From contig NZ_JACOOR010000006.1 in NCBI RefSeq assembly GCF_014290175.1, forward strand, positions 124,001 to 188,000: a DNA stretch of 64,000 nucleotides. The letters are read 5' to 3'. The number at the start of each line of letters is the position of its first letter. The first letter of the stretch is position 1. Shown in pieces: positions 25,292-33,791 of this stretch. The translations under genes were made by a program, and so were the position numbers. The notes beneath the pieces are model-generated. The model was not told the DNA's origin. It worked only from the letters and a program-made list of their open reading frames with translations, and made no database searches. This stretch comes from Anaerosacchariphilus hominis. Lineage in GTDB: Bacteria > Bacillota > Clostridia > Lachnospirales > Lachnospiraceae.

Positions 25292-25320
25292 ACCTTACAC
25301 CGCTTTTTTTCAAAAATCAA
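25292..25320 (-). promoter_or_regulatory. Probable promoter of glnN copy 1
   Basis: TTGATT (25315-25320 on the minus strand), 17 bases, TAAGGT (25292-25297). The spacer GAAAAAAA-CG-TG pattern resembles that before copy 2, which supports both calls. Confidence 0.5.
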
Positions 25321-25416
25321 GTGCAAAATCATAAAACTTTCATTTTTTTGCAATGTTACGGGTTTTTTTCGATTTATTTTATTATTTTCTGTAAAATTGC
25401 ATAATAGAAATCAGGT

Positions 25417-26646
25417 TTAATAAAATTTCCCATTTCTAAACAATTTTACAACCGTTCCATTCTCACAATACCCATCTGCACACAGATCGTCCGTTCCAAA
25501 CATAAAATCCAGATGTACATCCGACAGATTCACACCGCTTTTTTCCACCTGTATCAGATCCTTGGAATCAATTCCCTCTATATTTCCCGGGAAGCCACAA
25601 CCAAGAGCCATATGGCAGGCGGCGTTCTCATCCAACAGGGTATTTCCAAATACCATCCCGCTTTTTGCTATGGGTATATCTTTCTCCACAAAAGCAATTT
25701 CTCCCAGATAATGGCATCCTTCATCCTTACTCAATACCGTTTCCAGTATTTCTTTCCCGGTCTCTGCCTGTATCTCTACTAAACGGCCATTTTGAAATTT
25801 CAACGTAAAATTTTCCACCCTGCTGCCATGGATATACAGAGGCCGGGAGGCAGACACCTTGCCATTTGTTCGTGTCTTATGAGTCGTTGTGCAGATTTCA
25901 TAGGAGGGCAGATTACACTGATAAAAGGTTCCATCGTAGCTTTCCCGCTCCAGGCCGCCCTCCCAGATACAGCGCGGATTTAATCCAACGGTAATATCCG
26001 TACCCGTATGGTTCCAGAAATGAATGCTCTCCAGGGCCAGACTATTCAGCCACTTTGTCCGCCGATACAGGCTATCATAACAGGACAGCCACGTCTCCAC
26101 CGGATCTTCCCGGTCAAGATAACAGAATTCTACGGTTTTCTCCCACAGCTTCTCCAGCGCCTGCTCTCTGGAACATTCCGGATATACCTGCATCGCCCAG
26201 TCACTGTTCGGGCAGCAGGCGTAGCACCACTGAATCCGTCTGCCTCTAATCGCTTTGCGAACCACATTCCGCAAATCATTTTTCCACTCTGAATATTCCT
26301 GTTGCTGTTCGGCTTTCAAGATCCGGGCCACCGACGGCACCGGGGAAACAAAAGCCAAAGAGACACTGTCTCCCTCTAACGCCTTCTCAAGCTTTTCCCG
26401 GTAATCTTTCATTTTTGCTTCAAACGCAATCTGATCCCGCAAAAGAAGTGCCGCATCCTCTGTATCATCCACGTAGAACAGGGAAACACTCCGTGCTCCC
26501 CGTTCTGCCGCCTCCTTTTGAATTGACTCCGCAAGTTCTTTTGCCTCTGCCGGAATCTCCAGCACCAGCTTCTGTCCCTTCTGAAAAGCCACGCCGAATT
26601 TTAATAGCAGCTTTGCATAACGATCCATATATTTCTTGTCTATCAT
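25417..26646 (-). CDS. M29-family (AmpS/PepS-type) metallo-aminopeptidase
   Basis: This 409-residue protein carries the M29 motifs: NLPSYEICTTTHKTRTNG with the first metal Glu, FQNGRLVEI, LGEIAFVE (metal Glu), GNTLLDENAACHMALG with its His, and DVHLDFMFGTDDL with His and Asp ligands. M29 enzymes release N-terminal residues from peptides, usually in the cytoplasm with two divalent metals. It overlaps the prolyl-iminopeptidase-like gene by four bases and is last in a four-gene operon with a symporter, so peptide or amino-acid-conjugate use is the likely theme. Length and motif order are normal. Confidence 0.93.
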   Translation of the reverse strand: MIDKKYMDRYAKLLLKFGVAFQKGQKLVLEIPAEAKELAESIQKEAAERGARSVSLFYVDDTEDAALLLRDQIAFEAKMKDYREKLEKALEGDSVSLAFVSPVPSVARILKAEQQQEYSEWKNDLRNVVRKAIRGRRIQWCYACCPNSDWAMQVYPECSREQALEKLWEKTVEFCYLDREDPVETWLSCYDSLYRRTKWLNSLALESIHFWNHTGTDITVGLNPRCIWEGGLERESYDGTFYQCNLPSYEICTTTHKTRTNGKVSASRPLYIHGSRVENFTLKFQNGRLVEIQAETGKEILETVLSKDEGCHYLGEIAFVEKDIPIAKSGMVFGNTLLDENAACHMALGCGFPGNIEGIDSKDLIQVEKSGVNLSDVHLDFMFGTDDLCADGYCENGTVVKLFRNGKFY

Positions 26647-27635
26647 GCTTCCAGTCCCTCATCCCGAAGGAAATCAAAGATTGCCTGAAGATACTCCTCC
26701 TTCTGTTCCACCCGCGGATGATGCGCGCTATTTTCCAGCAGCACGATTTTTCCATGGGGCGCATGCTTTGCAAAATACATGCGATCTCTTTCCGTACATA
26801 CAGGATCGTATTTTCCATTCAGGAGAAGTGCAGGAGCCTGATTTTTCTCTATCTCCGGTCTATGATCCAGAAACATATCACCCGCCTCCACCAGCTTTTC
26901 AATATGACGCAGCTCTTTGGCGTCCACCCAGTCCTCATCCACTTCCAGTTCTTTGTGGCATTTTTCAAACAGGTCAAAATACTGATGCGGCTCGATGGAA
27001 TGCATATACATCGTAACTTTTTTATCTTTTACATACCGTTGCGCTTTTAAAATATCCCAGACAGACTCTCCTTCCCGTCCGGTATAATCTTTTGTGATAA
27101 TCGCCTCCGCAGCAGCCAGCCCTTCCTTTTCATCCGGATGAAAACGATAGTACGCGTCGATATAATGCTGCGCGATTCCTTTTGCGTTTTGAATAAAATT
27201 CCAGCCTGGATTCTCATACAGGGATGCCAGTACACTTTCCGGATGTAAGTATGTATAGTAGCAGACCAGCATGCCGCCATAGGAATGTCCCAACAGAATC
27301 CATGCCTGAATTCCAAGAAGTTTCCGCATCTGCTCCATCTGCTCGACATGCTCCCGCATACCGAAGATTTCATCGTCCGCAATGTCTCCGGAGCGAAATA
27401 CGCCATACTGGTCGAAGGACACCACAAAGTACTTCTCCGAAAGCAGTACTGCCATCTCCTGCTGCTCTACACAGCTGGTTCCCGGACCGCCATGTAGAAA
27501 AAGAATCGCCGGTTTTCCATAGCGGCCATATGTCTCCACATAAAGTTCGCGGCCCTCCACCGAAAGAAGTCCACTGCAGGGCTGTCCATCCGACCGCTTT
27601 ATAATCTCCGGAGTTAATCCATCTATTTTTTTCAT
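26643..27635 (-). CDS. Prolyl-iminopeptidase-like alpha/beta hydrolase
   Basis: This 330-residue S33-type hydrolase has the oxyanion loop LFLHGGPGTS, the nucleophile elbow GHSYGG, a cap domain rich in aromatic residues, the acidic LNGKYDPVC strand and the catalytic His in ENSAHHPRVEQ. Family members remove N-terminal proline or hydrolyse related amides and esters. GGAG lies eight bases before the ATG. Genes on both sides overlap it by four bases, so the peptidase pair and the symporter are translated together. Substrate specificity cannot be read from sequence. Confidence 0.88.
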   Translation of the reverse strand: MKKIDGLTPEIIKRSDGQPCSGLLSVEGRELYVETYGRYGKPAILFLHGGPGTSCVEQQEMAVLLSEKYFVVSFDQYGVFRSGDIADDEIFGMREHVEQMEQMRKLLGIQAWILLGHSYGGMLVCYYTYLHPESVLASLYENPGWNFIQNAKGIAQHYIDAYYRFHPDEKEGLAAAEAIITKDYTGREGESVWDILKAQRYVKDKKVTMYMHSIEPHQYFDLFEKCHKELEVDEDWVDAKELRHIEKLVEAGDMFLDHRPEIEKNQAPALLLNGKYDPVCTERDRMYFAKHAPHGKIVLLENSAHHPRVEQKEEYLQAIFDFLRDEGLEA

Positions 27636-29005
27636 TCTGCCATCTCCATTTCCCGCTTTGCAATTTCCGCCTTCATTTTCGGTATCTGCTTCTCATATCC
27701 CGCAATCACACACATCACCGCAATGGTCAGTAGGAAAATAAGTAACGGCAGAGTCACATTTTCCGTAAAGAATACATTCAATACAGACTGTGCCTGTGTC
27801 TCCGTGTTTGGAACATATCCGAAGAAGTCCAACAAAGCCGCCGCTCCGATTCCGCCCACTGCCTGTCCCAGCTTCTGAGCAAAGGTCAGAATACTCATCA
27901 GAATTGCCTGATTGGAAACGCCTGTTTTCCATTCGCCATACACAATTGCATCCAGCATACACTGGCGGACCATGCTTGCAAACAGCGCCACGCCCACGCC
28001 CTCCATGCACCAGCCGAAATACAGACAGCCAATCACAGAATCATGGGAAATCAGACGCGCCAGCTGTCCCAGTACTACTACGCCGCAGGCCAGCATTGTG
28101 GTTTTTGCGTTTCCAAATTTCTTTACCAGAACCACCATCATAAAAATCGGTGCAAAACCTGTTACCGTGCTGAGCACAGAATACGCTGACATCAAGTCTG
28201 TATTTTTCAGATTATAGGTCAGATAATACACCAGGGAGCTACCCATCAACGTGCTATATACACAGTACATCAGATAGCACAGGGCTACCAGAAGCGCTAC
28301 CTTATTGCTGAATAACGCCTTCAAAATCTCACCGACCGATACTTTGGGCGCCTGTTCTTCTTTGATATCCGGCTCGTGCTCATATCCGGCGGTTCCGGCC
28401 CAGCATACCAGAAAACAAACTGCAAAAATAATACCATATACAATCGCTACCACTGAGAAACCGAACTGAAGATTTCCGCTTCCAACAGCCTTCGCAAAAG
28501 GAAGTGTCACAGCCGGAACCGCCAGATTCGCGATGATGCTGGCAAAAGACTGGTACTGGCCAAGCTTTGCTCTCTCCACCTGATTGGTGGAAAGACGCGC
28601 CATCATGGTGAAAAGCGGAACGGATACCGCCGTCTGCGCCATTCCCTGCAGAATATAGGTAACCGCAACCCAAATCAGCTTTACAGAACCGCTTAAAGAC
28701 GGAACAAAATAGCTCAAGGCCAGGCATATGCCCGCCGGAACCGCGAATAGTTTCAGGAAATAGCGGCATTTTCCGCCCGCATGCTGTTTTTTATCTACAA
28801 TTACGCCCATCATCGGATCATTGAAGGCATCCCAGACTCTTGCAATCAAAATAATAACCGTGGCCACTCTGGCTGATATTCCAATCACATCAGTATAAAA
28901 GAACAGCAGAAATACCGCGTTCATCAGTAACAGCAGCATATTACCCAGATGTCCGATTCCATAGCACACTTTCACTCGCATCGGAAGTTTTTCATTTTCA
29001 TTCAT
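27632..29005 (-). CDS. GPH-family (MelB-like) sodium/proton symporter
   Basis: This is a 12-helix transporter of about 457 residues. Family motifs are YGIGHLGNMLLLLMNAVFLLFFYTD at the start (helix 1), ARVWDAFNDPMMGVIVD in the helix 2 region, and DAIVYGEWKTGVSNQAI. GPH proteins usually import glycosides, pentosides or hexuronides with a cation. Its partners here are two peptidases, so a peptide-like or glycoconjugate substrate should be considered; that is inference. I prefer the second ATG (29005) because GAGGAG is eight bases upstream, against two for the ATG at 29011. Confidence 0.88.
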   Translation of the reverse strand: MNENEKLPMRVKVCYGIGHLGNMLLLLMNAVFLLFFYTDVIGISARVATVIILIARVWDAFNDPMMGVIVDKKQHAGGKCRYFLKLFAVPAGICLALSYFVPSLSGSVKLIWVAVTYILQGMAQTAVSVPLFTMMARLSTNQVERAKLGQYQSFASIIANLAVPAVTLPFAKAVGSGNLQFGFSVVAIVYGIIFAVCFLVCWAGTAGYEHEPDIKEEQAPKVSVGEILKALFSNKVALLVALCYLMYCVYSTLMGSSLVYYLTYNLKNTDLMSAYSVLSTVTGFAPIFMMVVLVKKFGNAKTTMLACGVVVLGQLARLISHDSVIGCLYFGWCMEGVGVALFASMVRQCMLDAIVYGEWKTGVSNQAILMSILTFAQKLGQAVGGIGAAALLDFFGYVPNTETQAQSVLNVFFTENVTLPLLIFLLTIAVMCVIAGYEKQIPKMKAEIAKREMEMAE

Positions 29006-29024
29006 ATTCATTTCTCCTCATTTT

Positions 29025-29624
29025 TTATTCCTGTTTCCGGCACCGTTCAATGATACGATCGCTGACCCATACCACGATTCCAAGCGCCGCAGCCGAATAT
29101 ACTGCGGTCATCCACTCGCCGGATGAGAGCACCGACAGCAATACAATGATGCCATCCGCCACTCCCATAATCTTTGGAATGCTGATTCTCTTTATATACC
29201 GTTCCAGAATTGTCGCCAGAAGACCGGTTCCTCCCGTACTTCCTTTTACGGAAAAAATAATACCGGTTCCCGTTCCCAGAAGAATTCCTCCAAGCGCGCA
29301 GGCCACCCAGGGATTATTGACCGTATCCCATCCCGACAAAAAGGCAGTTGCCTTAAAAGCAAGGGAACAAGCCAGAATTCCCCACAGGGTTTTCAGGCAT
29401 TCTTCTTTTGACAAAATCTTGTAGGCCGCAATATAAAGAGGAATGTTAAATACCAGATTGGATATCCACAGGTCGATATGTAAGATGTGATTGATAATCA
29501 CAAACAACCCCGACAATCCGCCCGGAGCCATCCCATAGCGGTCAAAAAAGCCGTTGAACGCCACTCCTATCATCAGACACCCCAGGCTAATCACAAGGAA
29601 ATCCCCTATCCATTTCTTCTTCAT
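29025..29624 (-). CDS. YitT-family membrane protein
   Basis: This 199-residue protein has five or six hydrophobic segments and the conserved opening GCLMIGVAFNGFFDRYGMAPGG, followed by LGGILLGTGTGIIFSVKGSTGGT, matching the YitT/YczE-type group. It lacks the soluble C-terminal DUF2179 domain found in longer YitT proteins. Function is unknown, with roles in small-molecule export suggested for relatives. It is the first gene of the peptidase operon, read from the promoter at 29698-29726 and divergent from the PucR-type regulator. Confidence 0.8.
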   Translation of the reverse strand: MKKKWIGDFLVISLGCLMIGVAFNGFFDRYGMAPGGLSGLFVIINHILHIDLWISNLVFNIPLYIAAYKILSKEECLKTLWGILACSLAFKATAFLSGWDTVNNPWVACALGGILLGTGTGIIFSVKGSTGGTGLLATILERYIKRISIPKIMGVADGIIVLLSVLSSGEWMTAVYSAAALGIVVWVSDRIIERCRKQE

Positions 29625-29646
29625 GTAAAAACCTTTCTGTTTTCAT

Positions 29647-29670
29647 TACTATGCATAGTGTCGCAGCGAC
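29647..29670. promoter_or_regulatory. Two short palindromes in the peptidase-operon leader
   Basis: ACTATGCATAGT is a perfect 12-bp palindrome at 29647-29658, and GTCGC-A-GCGAC lies at 29660-29670. They fall between the minus-strand promoter and the YitT start, so they are candidate operators for the divergent PucR-type regulator. Confidence 0.45.
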
Positions 29671-29697
29671 GTAATCTCTGTTTTCACTGCTTTTCTA

Positions 29698-29726
29698 ATT
29701 ATAAAAAATGAAACTGGCCTTTACAA
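29698..29726 (-). promoter_or_regulatory. Promoter of the YitT-symporter-peptidase operon
   Basis: TTGTAA (29721-29726 on the minus strand), 17 bases, TATAAT (29698-29703). The -35 box overlaps that of the divergent regulator promoter. Confidence 0.75.
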
Positions 29727-29748
29727 GATGCATGTGGTACACTATACT
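29720..29748 (+). promoter_or_regulatory. Promoter of the PucR-type regulator
   Basis: TTTACA (29720-29725), 17 bases, TATACT (29743-29748). Its -10 box is inside an inverted repeat, which suggests autoregulation. Confidence 0.65.
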
Positions 29749-29776
29749 CACAGTATAGACTGTGCAGTTTGCACAG
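29742..29776. promoter_or_regulatory. Two tandem perfect inverted repeats over the regulator promoter
   Basis: CTATACT-CAC-AGTATAG (29742-29758) and CTGTGCA-GTT-TGCACAG (29760-29776) have 7-bp arms and 3-base spacers and lie side by side from the -10 box to the AGGAGG site. The repeated geometry suggests protein binding sites. Confidence 0.6.
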
Positions 29777-29793
29777 TGTTCAGGAGGTCAAAA

Positions 29794-31029
29794 ATGACGC
29801 ATTGCCGTGATTTATTATCTATCCCATCTCTTCGTAATCTTCAATTACTGGGCGGGAAAAAGGGATTGTCACGCCCTATGAACTGGGTTTATTTTATTCT
29901 GAGCCAGCCTTTCGGTAACTGGGTTAATTATGGCGATTTGATTTTCTATAATCCGGCAGGGCGCGATACCTCGGAGGATATGCTGCTTTCTGCCATCCAG
30001 GAGGCAGAACTATGCGGACTGGCCGGGCTTATCTTTCTGCTGGATCCGAATCTGCTTCCGCAATTGCCTGATTCTGTCGCCTTGGAAGCAGATCGACTTG
30101 CTTTTCCCGTATTTTCCCTGTCCATTACGGAAAATATCAATAATATTTCCCGCGATATCATTACCTATATCGTTCAGTCCAATCTTCAGGAAAAGCGGGG
30201 AACCAGCTTCTGGAAAAAACTTCTTTTTGAAGAAGCCTCTGCCGAAGATCCCAATCTTCTTACGCAGGCTTACATCAACGGTATTAATCCCCGTCAGAGC
30301 TATTGCCTGTATCTGTTTCAGTTCTGCAATCTGCCCGATTATTTTAAATTACCGGTGCAGCAGAGACAGGTAGCGGATCCTGCCGCTCTACTCTCTGGCT
30401 TTTACTCTAAAATCCGTTTTTTTCTCTCTGGAGAGCTCACGAATTACTGGCTGGTGGAGCATCAGGAATCCTGCGCCGTCATTCTCCCTGTCTCCCCTTC
30501 CGGCCCCACCACCCAGAGCACACAGCTTTTTCTCTCTATCGTTCAGAAGCTGGAAAAGCAGTATCCGGGAGCTCGTATCCGCGTGGCGAAAGGTTCTCTG
30601 ATTTTCACGCTGGAACAGGCACCCCGCTCCTATATTGAAGCCCAACGCGCCATCTATATCGAAAATCTGTATCCGGAAGAGCTTCCCTACATCGACTATT
30701 CCAAGCTGGGCTTTCAGCGCCTTCTATATGAGATTTCAGATGTAGAACTCCTTCGCCGCTACGTGGAAGACACCATAGGATCGCTTCTCCTCTATGACCT
30801 GCAAAATCATACGGATTATTATCTGACGCTGCTCACCTATTATCGTCAAATGCGAAACCTGACACAGACCGCTCAAATTCTGAATTATCACCGGAATTCC
30901 ATGATTCTGCGCATGCAGAAAATAGAGGAAATCACGGGACTGGACTTGTCTGATCACAATCATTTTTATAATATTTATGTAGCGTTGGAGATTTATGAGT
31001 ATTTGAAGAAGTTGGAGAATGAAACATAA
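29794..31029 (+). CDS. PucR-family transcriptional regulator
   Basis: This is a 411-residue protein. Residues 1-120 resemble the PucR N-terminal sensory domain (LLSIPSLRNLQLLGGKKGLSRPMNWVYF has the typical start, and GDLIFYN follows). The middle is a GGDEF-like CdaR region, and the last 60 residues form the PucR helix-turn-helix (TLLTYYRQMRNLTQTAQILNYHRNSMILRMQKI). I chose the ATG at 29794, six bases after AGGAGG. Such regulators activate neighbouring catabolic operons in response to nitrogenous metabolites; the divergent peptidase operon is the obvious target. Confidence 0.88.
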   Translation: MTHCRDLLSIPSLRNLQLLGGKKGLSRPMNWVYFILSQPFGNWVNYGDLIFYNPAGRDTSEDMLLSAIQEAELCGLAGLIFLLDPNLLPQLPDSVALEADRLAFPVFSLSITENINNISRDIITYIVQSNLQEKRGTSFWKKLLFEEASAEDPNLLTQAYINGINPRQSYCLYLFQFCNLPDYFKLPVQQRQVADPAALLSGFYSKIRFFLSGELTNYWLVEHQESCAVILPVSPSGPTTQSTQLFLSIVQKLEKQYPGARIRVAKGSLIFTLEQAPRSYIEAQRAIYIENLYPEELPYIDYSKLGFQRLLYEISDVELLRRYVEDTIGSLLLYDLQNHTDYYLTLLTYYRQMRNLTQTAQILNYHRNSMILRMQKIEEITGLDLSDHNHFYNIYVALEIYEYLKKLENET

Positions 31030-31035
31030 ATTAAG

Positions 31036-31136
31036 CTGACACAAAATCCCCGCTTGCCTTTAGCTATATCCTTCCCACTACCGACGGATTCCGGACTTAC
31101 ACCGGTTAGAAACGTGCGCCGCCGGGCACACAACAC
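31036..31136. other. Unexplained non-coding stretch after the regulator gene
   Basis: This 100-base stretch has a denser GC composition than its flanks and small imperfect hairpins (CCGGACTTACACCGG, GTGCGCCGCCGGGCAC) but no frame or terminator of its own. It looks like the residual tail of a mobile element or repeat; I cannot name one. Confidence 0.25.
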
Positions 31137-31180
31137 AAAAGCGATTCTGCCAGTGTTTTACCTGTGACAAAATCGCTTTT
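31137..31180. terminator. Bidirectional terminator between the regulator and glnN copy 2
   Basis: AAAAGCGATT pairs perfectly with AATCGCTTTT, with a partly paired 24-base interior. A-rich and T-rich ends make it suitable for both converging genes. Confidence 0.75.
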
Positions 31181-31245
31181 ATATACTCCTATTCATGTTT
31201 ATTTGATTATAGCTAATAATTTCTAATTATCAGCATCAACTGTTT

Positions 31246-33369
31246 TTATACCTCAAACAGCAGATCCCCATAGGACGGCATCGGCCACATATCCTTGGCC
31301 ACCAGCATCTCCAGCTTGTCCACAGGCTGGCGGAGTGCTTCCATGGCGGGAACTACATTTTCCAGAATATAGACAGCCCTCTCCCGGCCTTCTGTCGTGA
31401 CTGCTGCCTTCTCGGTTACTTCGGTCAGGGCTTTCAGCGCAGCCTTTGTAGCAGCCAGCAGGGACGAGCAATCCTTCAGAAGCTCGATCTGCACACTGAT
31501 GTTTGCCTCGGCGCAGGCCGAACGAATCTGATTGATAGAGGTTGCCAATGCGGTGGTGTACTGGAGCACGGAGGGAATGATATGCTTGCTGGCAATATCA
31601 ATCATGGAACGTGCTTCGATATTGATCGCCTTGGAGTAAGCCTCATACTGGATCTCCGCCCGGGATTCCAGTTCCGCGCGGGTGAATACGCCAAACTTTT
31701 CAAAGAGCGCTACGGTCTTCTCCTCGGTCAGCACCGGAATGGAGTCTACCATGGTCTTGATATTCGGCAGGCCTCTGCGCTCTGCCTCCTCTACCCACTC
31801 ATCGGAATAACCATTTCCGTTGAATACGATGCGCTGATGCTCAGAAGCGTACTGCTTGATCAGGTCATGGACGGCCATATCGAAGTCGTCCGCCTTCTCC
31901 AGCACGTCACAGGCGTCGGAAAATGCCTCTGCGGCAATGGTATTCAGCACCACATTGGGCTCTGCCACGGAATCACGGGAGCCAACCATACGGAACTCAA
32001 ATTTATTACCGGTAAACGCAAACGGGGAAGTGCGGTTCCGGTCTGTAGCATCCTTGGCAAAATCCGGCAGGGTCCGCACACCGGTGTGCAGATGGCCGCC
32101 CTTGATGCTGTGGGTCGCCTCACCCGTACTGATAAGCTGAGACAGCACGTCCTCCAGCTGGTCGCCCAGATAGACAGAAATAATCGCAGGCGGAGCCTCA
32201 TTGGCGCCCAGACGGTGATCATTTCCCACATCGGAAGCAGACTCCCGGAGCAGGGCCGCATGTTCGTCCACGGCCTTCAGTATACAGGTCAGTACCAGCA
32301 GGAACTGGATATTCTCATGGGGCGTCTTGCCCGGGTCTAACAGATTGATGCCGTCGTCGGTGGTCAGGGACCAGTTATTGTGCTTACCGGATCCATTGAC
32401 CCCCGCGAAGGGCTTCTCATGGAGCAGGCACTGGAGGCCATGGAGATAAGCCACCTTCTTCAGGGTCTCCATAATCAGCTGGTTGTGGTCTACGGCCACA
32501 TTGCACTCGGCATAAATAGGCGCCAGCTCATGCTGTCCCGGAGCCACCTCGTTGTGCTGGGTCTTGGCTGATACGCCCAGCTTCCACAGTTCCTTGTTCA
32601 CATCCTCCATGAAGTCCGCGATCCGCTCCCGGATAACGCCGAAATAGTGATCGTCCAGTTCCTGTCCCTTGGGCGGCATAGCACCAAAGAGGGTCCGGCC
32701 CGTAAAAATCAGATCCTTGCGCTTCAGATATTTCTCACGGTCTACCAGGAAATACTCCTGCTCCACGCCTACGGACGGGGTTACCCGATGGGAGGTGGTA
32801 TTGCCAAAGAGCCTCAGCAGACGCAGGGACTGCCTGTTAACGGCCTCCATGGAGCGAAGCAGCGGCGTCTTCTGGTCAAGAGCCTCCCCCTTATAGGAGC
32901 AGAACGCCGTGGGAATATACAGGATTGCCCGGGAACCGTCCTCGTCCTTCTTCACAAAGGCCGGAGAAGTGCAGTCCCACGCCGTATAGCCTCTCGCCTC
33001 AAAGGTGGCGCGCAGGCCTCCTGACGGAAAGGAAGAAGCGTCCGGCTCGCCCTTTACCAGCTCCTTGCCTGAGAACTCCATCAGCACCTTGCCGTCCGCC
33101 TTGGGCGCGGACAGAAAGGCGTCGTGCTTCTCTGCCGTCGCCCCTGTCAGAGGCTGGAACCAGTGGGTATAATGGGTCGCTCCCTGCTCCAGGGCCCATT
33201 CCTTCATCTCATGGGCCACCACGTCAGCCACCGCCAGGTCAAGCTCCTTGCCCTCCCGGATGGTCTGCTTCAGCTCCTTATAAATCTTCTTCGGCAGACG
33301 CTCCTGCATCACCGTATCATTAAACACATTTTCGCCGAAAATCTCAGAAATGTTCGTCTTTCCTTCCAT
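31246..33369 (-). CDS. glnN: Glutamine synthetase type III, copy 2
   Basis: This 707-residue paralogue of the gene at 23008-25119 keeps the same motifs ([79 protein letters not shown]) and aligns over nearly its full length, differing most in the last 120 residues. The ATG at 33369 follows GGGGAGAGG; the ATG ten codons upstream has no such site. It has a short unstructured leader, unlike copy 1. Both copies keep the catalytic blocks, so both are probably active, perhaps under different nitrogen conditions. Confidence 0.95.
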   Translation of the reverse strand: MEGKTNISEIFGENVFNDTVMQERLPKKIYKELKQTIREGKELDLAVADVVAHEMKEWALEQGATHYTHWFQPLTGATAEKHDAFLSAPKADGKVLMEFSGKELVKGEPDASSFPSGGLRATFEARGYTAWDCTSPAFVKKDEDGSRAILYIPTAFCSYKGEALDQKTPLLRSMEAVNRQSLRLLRLFGNTTSHRVTPSVGVEQEYFLVDREKYLKRKDLIFTGRTLFGAMPPKGQELDDHYFGVIRERIADFMEDVNKELWKLGVSAKTQHNEVAPGQHELAPIYAECNVAVDHNQLIMETLKKVAYLHGLQCLLHEKPFAGVNGSGKHNNWSLTTDDGINLLDPGKTPHENIQFLLVLTCILKAVDEHAALLRESASDVGNDHRLGANEAPPAIISVYLGDQLEDVLSQLISTGEATHSIKGGHLHTGVRTLPDFAKDATDRNRTSPFAFTGNKFEFRMVGSRDSVAEPNVVLNTIAAEAFSDACDVLEKADDFDMAVHDLIKQYASEHQRIVFNGNGYSDEWVEEAERRGLPNIKTMVDSIPVLTEEKTVALFEKFGVFTRAELESRAEIQYEAYSKAINIEARSMIDIASKHIIPSVLQYTTALATSINQIRSACAEANISVQIELLKDCSSLLAATKAALKALTEVTEKAAVTTEGRERAVYILENVVPAMEALRQPVDKLEMLVAKDMWPMPSYGDLLFEV

Positions 33370-33432
33370 AATCCTCTCCCCGTATATCTTATCGTTCATA
33401 GTAACATAGCACTAAAAATTTCTTTGTCTACT

Positions 33433-33461
33433 ACTTTAGCACGATTTTTTTCTGCTGTCGA
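33433..33461 (-). promoter_or_regulatory. Probable promoter of glnN copy 2
   Basis: TCGACA (33456-33461 on the minus strand), 17 bases, TAAAGT (33433-33438), about 60 bases before the start codon. The A-rich spacer resembles that before copy 1. Confidence 0.45.
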
Positions 33462-33581
33462 TATCAAATACCCCTGTTTTTTATTATTTCTGCTACTATC
33501 CTTTTATCACAGGCACCGCCCTCTTGCCAGTGGAGCTTCGTCCCCACTGCCCGCCCCTCTCTCATTTCCAAACGTATATCT

Positions 33582-33777
33582 CTGCCAAGACGGACGGATG
33601 CTCCCTTGGAAACTTTTAGCGAATTTTGCGTCGCGACGCGCAGGCTGGCAGCATCTGAAGGAGGCCCTGTCTGAGGGCCCTCCGGGCCCGAGTTGGCCGG
33701 TCAGATGCGAATCAGCCGCCTGCAAGGAGCAGCAAAATCCGCGTTGTTTCCAAGGGAGCATCCGTCCGTCTTGGCAG
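33582..33777. repeat. 196-bp palindromic element with perfect 32-bp terminal inverted repeats
   Basis: Bases 33582-33613 (beginning CTGCCAAGACGGACGG) are the exact reverse complement of 33746-33777. Inside, further arms pair in order: GCGAATTTTGC with GCAAAATCCGC (one mismatch), GCAGGCTG with CAGCCGCCTGC, GCATCTGA with TCAGATGC, and a GGCCC/GGGCC core. The whole element folds into one long cruciform. No frame is shared with known proteins, no target duplication is evident and no T-run follows. It resembles a MITE or REP-type element. The remainder of 33370-33791 holds only the promoter of glnN copy 2. Confidence 0.85.
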
Positions 33778-33791
33778 TTCACTATTTACTT

